A model generated the notes under the pieces. That model saw only the letters and a list, made by a program, of their open reading frames with translations, was not told where the DNA came from and searched no databases. This document shows, piece after piece, positions 1-5,215 of a DNA stretch of 5,881 nt; positions within the stretch are counted from its first letter, which is position 1, and every line of letters starts with the position of its first letter. A program made the position numbers and the translations under genes. Origin of the DNA: Bacillota bacterium (GTDB taxonomy: Bacteria > Bacillota > Sulfobacillia > Symbiobacteriales > ZC4RG38). The DNA is taken from the NCBI GenBank assembly GCA_003242505.1, contig QGUP01000139.1, forward strand, positions 1-5,881, read 5' to 3'.

Positions 1-6
1 TGATGG

Positions 7-726
7 GTGGTGCAGATCGAGGAGCGCCTGCTGCCCAAGGGCGAGCAGGGCAACCGGCCAGGGACGCCCCTCAGCCCCATCGGCTTGGTCATCCACACCA
101 CGGCCAACCCGGGGGCTGACGCGGAGGTCCACTACCGGTACTGGTCCAGCGGCTACCGGGCGAGCAGCGCGCACATCGTGGTCGACTGGGGTCGGGCCCT
201 GACGTTGATCCCGTGGCAGCCGGGACGGGCCGAGGTGGCCTGGCACGCAGGGCCCCAGGCCAACAAGCGTTTCCTGGGCCTGGAGATCTGCGAGAGCAAC
301 GACCCTGTTCAGGCCCAGCGGGCCATGGAAAACGCCGCCGAGGTGGCGGCGCAGGTCCTGCGGGCCTGGGGATGGGGGACCGAGCGGCTCATCGCCCATG
401 CCCAGGTAGCTTGGTGGCTGGGTGGCACGGACCACCAGGACCCGCTGCCCTACCTCGCCCGGTGGAACCGGACCTGGGCAGATTTTGTGGCTGCCGTGGA
501 CCGGGCGCTCCGTGGTCTCCCGGCGGTGGCTCCGGCGCCGCAGCCCGCCAAGCCCCAGCCGGTCGCCGTCCTGGACGCCGGCGGCCGGCGACTCGCGGAG
601 GGGTGGCTGCACGATGGGTCCACCGTGGTGCGCCTCCGCGACCTGGCCGACGGCATGGGGCTCATCGTCGACTGGGACCCGGGCGGGCCGGCGGTCACGC
701 TGCGCTGGCCCGGGCGGCGGTCGTAG
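7..726 (+). CDS. N-acetylmuramoyl-L-alanine amidase (phage endolysin) with C-terminal stalk-like domain
   Basis: This is a predicted peptidoglycan hydrolase that cuts the bond between N-acetylmuramic acid and L-alanine at the end of the phage cycle. Residues 20-165 read as an Amidase_2 (type 2, CwlA/XlyA-like) domain: IGLVIHTTANPGA (H30, likely zinc ligand), a SAHIVVD strand, EVAWHAG (H80), GLEICE (E93), then AHAQ (H131) and TDHQDP (D145), which I take as the remaining zinc ligands by analogy with AmpD and T7 lysozyme. A proline/alanine linker (about 171-184) leads to residues 186-235, including STVVRLRDLADGMGLIVDWD, which resembles a copper-amine-oxidase N-terminal 'stalk' repeat, a probable wall- or polymer-binding module. 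There is no signal peptide, so a holin must release it; an LLH holin lies 510 bp downstream. An in-frame TGA at 1-3 places the start inside the window, at GTG 7 or GTG 10; the ribosome binding site is cut off. The family call is secure, the ligand assignment less so. Confidence 0.9.
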   Translation: MVQIEERLLPKGEQGNRPGTPLSPIGLVIHTTANPGADAEVHYRYWSSGYRASSAHIVVDWGRALTLIPWQPGRAEVAWHAGPQANKRFLGLEICESNDPVQAQRAMENAAEVAAQVLRAWGWGTERLIAHAQVAWWLGGTDHQDPLPYLARWNRTWADFVAAVDRALRGLPAVAPAPQPAKPQPVAVLDAGGRRLAEGWLHDGSTVVRLRDLADGMGLIVDWDPGGPAVTLRWPGRRS

Positions 727-828
727 GCAATTACCCGGGCGCCGCCGACTTCTGGCAGGCATCGCACTCCCTCATCTAGCTATCGCTCGGCGCCCCTGGC
801 GGCCCCCAGTCGGAGGGGGAGAGGCGGG

Positions 829-999
829 GTGCGGGAGGTGGTCTATCGCTTGGCCTGGGCCCTGCTGGATGCGCTGGCCATGGCGGCCCTGCACTTGACC
901 AGGGCTGCCGCCGGCCTGCACCTCCGGGTGCAGTGGGCCCAGGCCCGGCTCGTGGGGTGGCAGCACCGGCGCCGGAGGAGAGGGGGTGTGTGGCTCTGA
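829..999 (+). CDS. Small basic hypothetical protein (56 aa) in the lysis region
   Basis: This short GTG-started frame is preceded by a good Shine-Dalgarno (GGAGGGGGA, 812-820) eight bases upstream. The first 40 residues are rich in Ala, Leu, Trp and Val (YRLAWALLDALAMAALHLT) and could form one amphipathic or weakly membrane-associated helix. The end is strongly basic (HRRRRRGG). Its stop overlaps the GTG start of the next small gene by 10 bases, which suggests translational coupling. It lies between the endolysin and the holin, where phages often carry accessory lysis proteins such as antiholins. That role is only positional inference, since I recognise no family. The frame could also be chance in GC-rich DNA; the ribosome binding site and tight packing are the arguments for it. 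Confidence 0.55.
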   Translation: MREVVYRLAWALLDALAMAALHLTRAAAGLHLRVQWAQARLVGWQHRRRRRGGVWL

Positions 1000-1148
1000 C
1001 CGACGACACCCGCCCACAGGCCCCTGCCCAGGACACCTGCCCCTGGTGCGGGGCGGAACTGCCGGACCAGCCGCCGGCGGGGAGCCGGGACGCACATGTT
1101 CATCGGGCTTGCCCGCGCTGCGGCGGGTGGTTGCCACTCGAGTGCTGA
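990..1148 (+). CDS. Small zinc-ribbon protein (52 aa)
   Basis: The protein has two knuckles, CPWC (C17, C20) and CPRC (C41, C44), about 20 residues apart, the usual four-cysteine zinc-ribbon arrangement. Little else is present, so it is probably a nucleic-acid- or protein-binding adaptor. The start is GTG 990, which has a strong Shine-Dalgarno (GGAGGAGAGGG, 974-984) about five bases upstream. The frame is open further upstream to an ATG at 933, but that start lies deep inside the preceding gene and has no comparable site. The start overlaps the end of the preceding 56-residue gene by 10 bases, so the two are likely translated together. Small zinc ribbons of this kind are frequent in phage late regions. 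The specific function is unknown. Confidence 0.7.
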   Translation: MALTDDTRPQAPAQDTCPWCGAELPDQPPAGSRDAHVHRACPRCGGWLPLEC

Positions 1149-1158
1149 GGTTGACCAG

Positions 1159-1209
1159 GCCGCCCAGGGTGGGCGGCTGTAATTGTGCCCCCCGGCGGAC
1201 GGCCGGGGG
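1159..1209 (+). promoter_or_regulatory. Two tandem GC-rich hairpins ahead of the holin gene
   Basis: The 87-base gap between the zinc-ribbon gene and the holin gene holds two perfect 8-bp stems. The first is GCCGCCCA (1159-1166) with TGGGCGGC (1170-1177). The second is CCCCCGGC (1189-1196) with GCCGGGGG (1202-1209), loop of five. Neither is followed by a T-run, so they are not standard intrinsic terminators. They could be RNA processing or stability elements, or could set the amount of holin made, because the holin ribosome binding site (AGGGAGG, 1221-1227) starts 12 bases after the second stem. Such stems also occur by chance at this GC content. Confidence 0.4.
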
Positions 1210-1235
1210 TTATCCGTTGAAGGGAGGAACCTACC

Positions 1236-1604
1236 GTGACTGCCAACCTCACCGACCTGCTGACCCAGATCCTGACCCTGGTGGCTGTGGTCATCGTCCA
1301 GGTGGCCGGTGCTGCCCTGATCCGGTGGCTCCGAGCCCGGTACACCGCCCAGCAGATCGAGACCGGCATGGAGGTGGCCCGGATCGTAGTCCGGGCCGTG
1401 GAGCAGATTGCTGCGACCACCGGCGCGGACATGCGGGGCCGTGCCAAACTGCAGGAGGCCATCGCCCGGGCCCGGGCAATCGCGGCGCAGCGGGGTCTGG
1501 ACCTGTCCGATGAGCAGTGGCGGACGATTCTGGAGGCGGCCGTCCTGGAGTTGAAGGCCCTGGGCGAAGAGCTCAAGCGGCCGGCCGATGAGCCGGCGGC
1601 GTAG
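1236..1604 (+). CDS. Phage holin, LLH family (superfamily 6)
   Basis: A 122-residue protein with a single N-terminal membrane segment at about residues 8-29 (ILTLVAVVIVQVAGAALI), followed at once by basic residues (RWLRAR) and a long, charged, helical cytoplasmic part. The pattern QIETGMEVARIVVRAVEQIA, then a basic helix and GLDLSDEQWRTILEAAVLELK, is typical of Holin_LLH proteins (Phage_holin_6_1), which form the membrane lesion that lets the endolysin reach the wall. The start is GTG 1236, with AGGGAGG (1221-1227) eight bases before it. Length and layout fit the family. It forms a lysis module with the amidase at 7-726, though here the endolysin comes first and two small genes lie between. 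Confidence 0.88.
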   Translation: MTANLTDLLTQILTLVAVVIVQVAGAALIRWLRARYTAQQIETGMEVARIVVRAVEQIAATTGADMRGRAKLQEAIARARAIAAQRGLDLSDEQWRTILEAAVLELKALGEELKRPADEPAA

Positions 1605-1619
1605 CGGCGGGGTGACTCC

Positions 1620-2732
1620 ATGCAGGAGGAAATCCTCCGCCGAGCATGGGAGATGCACCGCTCCGGTCGGACGTGGCGCGAAATCGGGGAGGAGCTCGGC
1701 ATCGAGGGTCGGGTGCTCCGCAAGCGAGTCGCTCGCTGGCGCGCTCGCACACAGCGGCAGGAGATGGCTGCCGAGGAGGGGGAGGCACCGGCGACGGTTG
1801 CCTCCCCTGCGCTCGACCAGAGCGATAACCTCCTGCCGGTTGTGCTAAACCTCAAACGGGTGACCGCTCCCGAGGAGTTGATCGACAACTACCTGGACGC
1901 CCTGATAGAAGCCCAGGCCGCGGAGCATGAGTTGGATACGGAGCAGGACGAGGCCACGGTGGAACTGCCTGCTGACGGCGGACCCGTTGGCGTGGTCTTC
2001 ACCGGCGACTGGCACGTGGGCAACCGGTGGACCGACCACGCCCTCCTCCGGGAGCATCTGCGGCTCATCCGGGAAACGCCCGGCCTATACTGGGTCGGGA
2101 TGGGGGACTACGCCGACCTGTTCCTCGGCCGCAAGGCCGGCATCGGCGTCCAGCAGCATGTGATGCCACTAGACATGCAGCGCAGGGCCGTCCAGCGGCT
2201 CATGGTTGACGGTAAGGCTCTGGCCTATCTGGCCGGGAACCATGACCGCTGGCTATGGCAGATGGCGGGAGTGGACTATGTCCGGGAGGCCGCCGAGGCA
2301 GCCGGCCGGCCGTATCTCGGGTACGGCGGCATCCTCTGGATCCACGTCGGCGAGCAGCGGTACAAGGTCATCGTCTGGCACGACTACCCCGGACGGTCCG
2401 CGATCAACCCGGGCAACAACCAGCGCCGGGTCCGGGCCGACTACGGCGGAGCTGATGTCGTCGTGTTGGCCCACCTTCACAACAACTACCGGCAGGAGGG
2501 GACCACGCCCGCCGGCGACTATCTCGACCTGCGGTCAGGCACGTACAAGATGCGGGACGACCATGCCGCCCAGCGGGCCGGGGCGAAAGCCGGTGACCCC
2601 AGGATGCCACTCATCATCCTGTGGCCGGACGAGCACCTGGTCTGGGCCTTCCGGGACTTCGCCCACCCCAAGGTCCTGGCCACGTTCATTTCCCTCCGGG
2701 AACAGTACGGCGGAAAGGGGCGGGTAGCGTGA
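1620..2732 (+). CDS. Calcineurin-like metallophosphoesterase with N-terminal helix-turn-helix
   Basis: Residues about 122-345 carry the full set of metallophosphoesterase motifs: GDWH (D130, H132), GMGDYAD (D163), AGNHDR (N207, H208), WHD (H254) and AHLH (H285, H287). The two-metal phosphoesterase centre therefore looks intact. Residues 4-43 (RRAWEMHRSGRTWREIGEEL...RKRVARW) read as a small helix-turn-helix like those of resolvases or terminase small subunits, joined by an acidic linker (about 50-115). This suggests an enzyme brought to DNA; the substrate (nucleic-acid end, nucleotide or cyclic nucleotide) cannot be read from sequence. The start is ATG 1620, 15 bases after the holin stop, with GGGGTGA (1609-1615) as ribosome binding site. 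The last four bases overlap the next gene's start (GTGA), indicating coupled translation. The enzyme class is secure, the role is not. Confidence 0.87.
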   Translation: MQEEILRRAWEMHRSGRTWREIGEELGIEGRVLRKRVARWRARTQRQEMAAEEGEAPATVASPALDQSDNLLPVVLNLKRVTAPEELIDNYLDALIEAQAAEHELDTEQDEATVELPADGGPVGVVFTGDWHVGNRWTDHALLREHLRLIRETPGLYWVGMGDYADLFLGRKAGIGVQQHVMPLDMQRRAVQRLMVDGKALAYLAGNHDRWLWQMAGVDYVREAAEAAGRPYLGYGGILWIHVGEQRYKVIVWHDYPGRSAINPGNNQRRVRADYGGADVVVLAHLHNNYRQEGTTPAGDYLDLRSGTYKMRDDHAAQRAGAKAGDPRMPLIILWPDEHLVWAFRDFAHPKVLATFISLREQYGGKGRVA

Positions 2733-3049
2733 AGGACGATGCGCCCAGGACGTTCGAGCAAGCCCTGGACAGGAAGCTCGCCGAGTGCAGGCAGGTGATG
2801 ATCAGGAAACAGCGCGACTACGGCCCGACGAATATCTCGCTCCGGGGCCCGCTTGGGGTCGTGGTGAGGCTCACCGACAAGGTAGAGAGGGCCTGGAATC
2901 TCCTGACCTCGGGCCGGCCCCCGGAGAACGAGAGCCTGTACGACACGGCCGTAGATATAGCCAACTACGGGCTGATTCTGATGCTCCTGCTGTCCGGTGA
3001 GTGGGGTCTGCCGATGGAGGCCGAGGCCGGGGAGGAGGCCAACAAGTGA
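2729..3049 (+). CDS. DUF1599 / Nmad1-type (nucleotide-modification-associated) protein
   Basis: A 106-residue protein matching the DUF1599 pattern (renamed Nucleotide modification associated domain 1) as I remember it: KQRDYGPTNIS (D30, Y31, G32), GVVVRLTDKVERAWNLL (R47, D50, K51, R54) and ESLYDTAVDIANYG (E68, D72, D76, N79, Y80). The conserved acidic, Arg and Lys residues on helices are reminiscent of all-alpha NTP pyrophosphohydrolases, and the family is found in phages near nucleotide or base-modification genes. Its activity is, to my knowledge, unproven. The start GTG 2729 overlaps the phosphoesterase stop (GTGA) and has GGAAAGGGG (2712-2720) upstream; the frame is open further left, but those starts lie inside the phosphoesterase gene. 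The gene is the last of the rightward set; the terminator follows directly. Confidence 0.8.
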   Translation: MKDDAPRTFEQALDRKLAECRQVMIRKQRDYGPTNISLRGPLGVVVRLTDKVERAWNLLTSGRPPENESLYDTAVDIANYGLILMLLLSGEWGLPMEAEAGEEANK

Positions 3050-3082
3050 GCCCCTGGGGATGCGTGCCCCAGGGGCTTTTTT
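3050..3082 (+). terminator. Intrinsic terminator of the rightward lysis operon
   Basis: A perfect 10-bp stem, GCCCCTGGGG (3050-3059) with CCCCAGGGGC (3067-3076), has a 7-base loop and six T residues (3077-3082). It begins right after the DUF1599 stop codon. There is no T-run on the other strand, so it acts only on rightward transcription. Confidence 0.93.
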
Positions 3083-3110
3083 ACTTTGGCCGTGGTGAGG
3101 GGCGGGGGCC

Positions 3111-3632
3111 CTACCGGGACTCCCGCACCGACTCCTCGTAATCCCGCTTGACGGCGGCTACGGCGGCCTGCTCGTCGCCGTTGGCGTTGGCCAGGTAGTC
3201 CAGGACGGCCTCGGTCAGGCTCATAGTGTTGGGGTCCCAGACCCCCGGCCCATTGAGCGGCTGCCACCGTGCGTTATCCAGGGCCTGCGCGAGGGCCGGG
3301 AACTTCGCGCGGATGAACGTCTCCCAGACGGTGGATACCTGCTCCGGGACGGCGTACAGGTCCTCGCCGGACAGGTACCGGCGCAGCGCCGGCTCCAGGA
3401 TGTGCTCCCGGACCCACTCCGGAGACCGGGTCACCCACTCCCGCCGGGTCTCGTCGTAGACCACGGCGCTGCCGTCGGTGAGGATGGCCAGGTCGGAGCT
3501 CCCCTGCGGATCGGCGGCCTCGGTGGCGGCCTCGTCCAGCCGCCAGTCGCCGCCGGCCCGGATTACGTCCTCCCACGGGTTGTCGCCCTCGTAGGCGTTG
3601 AGGGCGATGGCCAGCTCATCAGCCATCGTCAT
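3111..3632 (-). CDS. Hypothetical phage protein (173 aa)
   Basis: I do not recognise a family. The protein is soluble and mildly acidic. It has an N-terminal helix (MADELAIALNAYEG), a strand-turn-strand block LAILTDGSAVVYDETRREWV (residues 48-67), which looks like a small beta-hairpin domain, then a mostly helical C-terminal half ending in a charged helix. No catalytic motif, signal peptide or membrane segment is visible. The reading frame has ATG codons at 3641, 3632 and 3626. I chose 3632 because the Shine-Dalgarno AAGGGGG touches the first ATG but is nine bases from the second. It is third in a leftward series and lies 95 bases after the 74-residue gene. No own promoter is evident, so it is probably transcribed with its upstream neighbour. 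Confidence 0.72.
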   Translation of the reverse strand: MTMADELAIALNAYEGDNPWEDVIRAGGDWRLDEAATEAADPQGSSDLAILTDGSAVVYDETRREWVTRSPEWVREHILEPALRRYLSGEDLYAVPEQVSTVWETFIRAKFPALAQALDNARWQPLNGPGVWDPNTMSLTEAVLDYLANANGDEQAAVAAVKRDYEESVRESR

Positions 3633-3672
3633 CGGTGTCATCCCCCTTCGGTAGTTGGCGGTCCATCCCGCG

Positions 3673-3724
3673 ACCGGGGCTGGTGGTGCCCCGGTTTCGG
3701 CCGGAGGGACCGGCGGCTCCGGCC
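3673..3724 (-). promoter_or_regulatory. Pair of hairpins between two leftward genes
   Basis: The 95-base gap downstream of the 74-residue gene holds two stem-loops in the leftward transcript. The first is GGCCGGAG/CTCCGGCC (3699-3706 with 3717-3724, 10-base loop). The second is ACCGGGGC/GCCCCGGT (3673-3680 with 3688-3695, 7-base loop). No T-run follows on the minus strand, so full termination is unlikely. They may be a partial terminator or an RNA stability element that separates expression of the two genes. Confidence 0.4.
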
Positions 3725-3727
3725 TCG

Positions 3728-3952
3728 TCAGGCGGGAAATCCGGTCCAGTCCACGTCGGCGGGGGACTCCGGCCCCCAGGTGGAGGCGTCCTCCGGGTCC
3801 TCGTGGGGCAGGTTCATGCGCTCGAAGAATACGCCGAAGATGCTTCCCGTCTCCTTGAACTCCCGCAGGGCCTTGATGGCCTGTTCCTCCGTGAGCCGGA
3901 CACCATCGGTGTCAACCAGCCGGTCGACGAGGTCCTGCCAGCGGATTGCCAT
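3728..3952 (-). CDS. Small acidic hypothetical protein (74 aa) behind a palindromic operator
   Basis: The sequence opens MAIRWQDLVDRLVDTDGVRLTEEQAIKALREFKETGSIFGVFFERMNL and ends in an acidic, Pro/Trp-containing tail. It appears to be a small helical protein followed by a flexible tail; I recognise no family. The start at 3952 is well supported by AAAGGAGG nine bases upstream (reading leftward). The frame extends 14 codons further to an ATG at 3994, but that would begin inside the -10 region of the promoter. It has its own promoter with a palindrome between -35 and -10 that matches the one before the winged-HTH-like gene at 4034-4258, so the two should respond to the same regulator. A role in lysogeny control or host takeover would be speculation. 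Confidence 0.78.
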   Translation of the reverse strand: MAIRWQDLVDRLVDTDGVRLTEEQAIKALREFKETGSIFGVFFERMNLPHEDPEDASTWGPESPADVDWTGFPA

Positions 3953-3992
3953 CGGTACCGTCCTCCTTTGCCAGTGTTCCTCTTGCACCTCC

Positions 3993-4022
3993 ATAATGCC
4001 ATGCGCATGGCATTTTTGTCAA
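3993..4022 (-). promoter_or_regulatory. Leftward promoter with a 20-bp perfect palindromic operator in the spacer
   Basis: Reading leftward, a consensus -35 TTGACA (4017-4022) and a -10-like CATTAT (3993-3998) are separated by 18 bases. The spacer is almost entirely occupied by a perfect 20-bp palindrome, AATGCCATGCGCATGGCATT (3995-4014). The start codon at 3952 follows about 30 bases after the expected transcription start. A dimeric regulator bound here would lie between the two RNA polymerase contacts. This placement is typical of repressor operators and also of MerR-type activation, although MerR spacers are usually 19-20 bases. Confidence 0.82.
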
Positions 4023-4033
4023 GGGGGTCCCCG

Positions 4034-4258
4034 TTATTTTTTTGCTGGCGGTTTGCCACGTGGCGCGGGGGCCCACTGGCAGTCCGGCGGGACCCAATAC
4101 GTCGGCATGGGTGTGCCTGGCACGTGCACCAGCACTGCCCCCGGCACATCGCCGCGCTTGGCGGCCCGGGCAGCGGTGTCCTGCCGGTAACCACGCTCCC
4201 GAGCCCACTGGGCGAGGGGGACGTAGCCGTCTGGTGGCGTGGTCAGGATGTCTGGCAC
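4034..4258 (-). CDS. Small winged-HTH-like (AlpA/excisionase-like) DNA-binding protein (74 aa)
   Basis: Residues 11-57 (GYVPLAQWARERGYRQDTAARAAKRGDVPGAVLV...TYWVP) follow the layout of excisionase/AlpA/MerR-like winged helices: 'x-P-L-A-x-W-A', a turn at ERGY, a recognition helix ending in KRGDVPGA, then a beta wing closed by YWVP. The Pro/Lys-rich tail (APRGKPPAKK) may add non-specific DNA contacts. The start is GTG 4258, with an almost full anti-16S sequence AGAGGTGATC (4272-4263) upstream; the minus-strand transcript from the promoter at 4279-4307 would have only a very short leader. It may be an excisionase, or a regulator acting on the two palindromes including its own. Whether it binds them is unknown, as winged-helix proteins this small do not always bind perfect palindromes. 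The fold call is by pattern only. Confidence 0.72.
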   Translation of the reverse strand: MPDILTTPPDGYVPLAQWARERGYRQDTAARAAKRGDVPGAVLVHVPGTPMPTYWVPPDCQWAPAPRGKPPAKK

Positions 4259-4278
4259 GGATGATCACCTCTACACCT

Positions 4279-4307
4279 ATATTGCCATGCGCATGGCAGC
4301 GCGGCAA
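4279..4307 (-). promoter_or_regulatory. Leftward promoter with a 16-bp palindromic operator (second copy)
   Basis: Reading leftward, TTGCCG (4302-4307) and CAATAT (4279-4284) lie 17 bases apart around the perfect palindrome TGCCATGCGCATGGCA (4283-4298). This is the same 16-bp core as in the promoter at 3993-4022. In both promoters the palindrome centre is nine bases from the -10 centre, so the register is conserved although the flanks differ. The -10 and -35 are weaker than in the first copy. The site is also about 60 bases upstream of the rightward gene at 4356 and might affect it. Confidence 0.75.
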
Positions 4308-4313
4308 GCAGGA

Positions 4314-4346
4314 CCCGGCGCTGTCGAGGTCGAAACAGCGCGCCGG
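4314..4346 (+). promoter_or_regulatory. Leader hairpin next to the ribosome binding site of the zinc-ribbon gene
   Basis: GCGCTGT (4318-4324) pairs with ACAGCGC (4335-4341) around a 10-base loop. With a two-base bulge the stem can extend (CCGG with CCGG, ending at 4346), which would cover the first bases of the likely ribosome binding site GGTGAT (4345-4350). It may damp translation of the rightward gene. This rests on inspection only. Confidence 0.35.
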
Positions 4347-4355
4347 TGATGGTTG

Positions 4356-5177
4356 ATGCCGCGTGAGTCGCTACCATCGGACCCGGTTGTGGTGTACGAC
4401 ATGTTCATGGCAGGCCAGATTCGCCGGATGCCGAACGGATTCTGGCGGGACCCGGCCAACGCCCGGGCCGTCCTGGAGGAGGTGCTGCGCCGGGAGGGGT
4501 ACTCGCTGGACGATGCACCTATGGTCTGTCGCAAAGACTGGTTCAAGCGGCACCGTATTGCTGGGCTCCTCGAACACGTATACCGCGGCTCCCCGTATCT
4601 GCTGCTGACCTCCCTCTATCCCGGGCGTTGGCAGCCCGGGGATTTCCCGGAGGTGCCCAAGGCAGCCGACCTGCAGGAGGCGGCGTTTGCGGCGGAGGGC
4701 CTTGAAAGGGCCGACAACCCGATGCGGCGCTGGGCACTGGCGAAACGAGTTCGCCAGCGGCGGCAGGGCAGGTGCTGGATGTGCCGCGCTCCCAGGGCAG
4801 AGGGGAGCATCTACTGCGAACGGCACCGCGAAATGGTGCGGGCCTGGCAACGACGCCGGTATCGGCAGGCCCGGGAGCAGGGACTGTGCTACCGCTGCTG
4901 GCGACGCCCGGCCGAGGTGGCGGGAGCCTGCCGGCCATGCTGGGAGCGCATCCTGGTGGTCCGGGCTCGCCAGATGCGGCGCTGGTACTGGCAGAATCGG
5001 GCGCTGGGGCTCTGTGGCCACTGGCGCTGTCGGGAGCCGGCGGAGCCTGGTCACGTGTACTGCTCCAGGCACCGGGAGGAGGAGCGCCAGCGGTACTACC
5101 GGCTGAACTATCGGGAGCGGGCCCGCCAGTACAAGGCCCGGAGGAAACAAGCTAAGAAGGCCGAGAAGGCCGAATAG
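4356..5177 (+). CDS. DUF4046-like protein with three C-terminal zinc-ribbon motifs (273 aa)
   Basis: Residues 14-100 (YDMFMAGQIRRMPNGFW...ARAVLEEVLRREG...FKRHRIAGLLEHVYRGSPYLLLTSLYPGRWQPGDF) follow the pattern I associate with DUF4046-type domains, found in Bacillota and their phages and of unknown function. After a linker come three cysteine clusters: CWMC...YCERH (C140, C143, C154, H157), CYRC...CRPC (C178, C181, C192, C195) and CGHWRC...YCSRH (C220, C225, C236, H239). They are separated by repeated Arg-rich helices (RAWQRRRYRQAREQGL, RARQMRRWYWQNRALGL). The tail is Lys/Arg-rich. The whole looks like a nucleic-acid-binding protein. The start is ATG 4356 with GGTGAT (4345-4350) five bases upstream; a TTG at 4353 is possible. 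No clear rightward promoter was found. A strong terminator follows the stop. No nuclease motif is visible. Confidence 0.83.
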   Translation: MPRESLPSDPVVVYDMFMAGQIRRMPNGFWRDPANARAVLEEVLRREGYSLDDAPMVCRKDWFKRHRIAGLLEHVYRGSPYLLLTSLYPGRWQPGDFPEVPKAADLQEAAFAAEGLERADNPMRRWALAKRVRQRRQGRCWMCRAPRAEGSIYCERHREMVRAWQRRRYRQAREQGLCYRCWRRPAEVAGACRPCWERILVVRARQMRRWYWQNRALGLCGHWRCREPAEPGHVYCSRHREEERQRYYRLNYRERARQYKARRKQAKKAEKAE

Positions 5178-5181
5178 AGCG

Positions 5182-5212
5182 GCCCCCGGGGCGAGCGACC
5201 CGGGGGCTTTTT
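5182..5212 (+). terminator. Intrinsic terminator after the zinc-ribbon gene
   Basis: A perfect 9-bp stem, GCCCCCGGG (5182-5190) with CCCGGGGGC (5199-5207), has an 8-base loop and five T residues (5208-5212). It lies four bases after the stop codon and just before the convergent leftward gene's stop. It is oriented for rightward transcription only. Confidence 0.92.
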
Positions 5213-5215
5213 CTG

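Noticed and set aside
843..1888. Long leftward open frames (271 and 262 codons) opposite the holin and phosphoesterase genes
   Set aside because: They lie antisense to well-supported genes, have biased Arg/Pro/Ser composition typical of GC-rich shadow frames, and match no domain pattern.
4034..4046. T-run (seven T on the + strand near 4037-4043) as a rightward terminator
   Set aside because: There is no stable stem directly upstream; GGGGGTCCCC cannot form a hairpin with a workable loop. The run encodes the Lys-Lys end of the leftward gene.
3402..4264. Long rightward open frames (262 and 209 codons) across the leftward gene block
   Set aside because: They run through the palindromic promoters and are antisense to three genes with good ribosome binding sites. 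Their composition is that of shadow frames.
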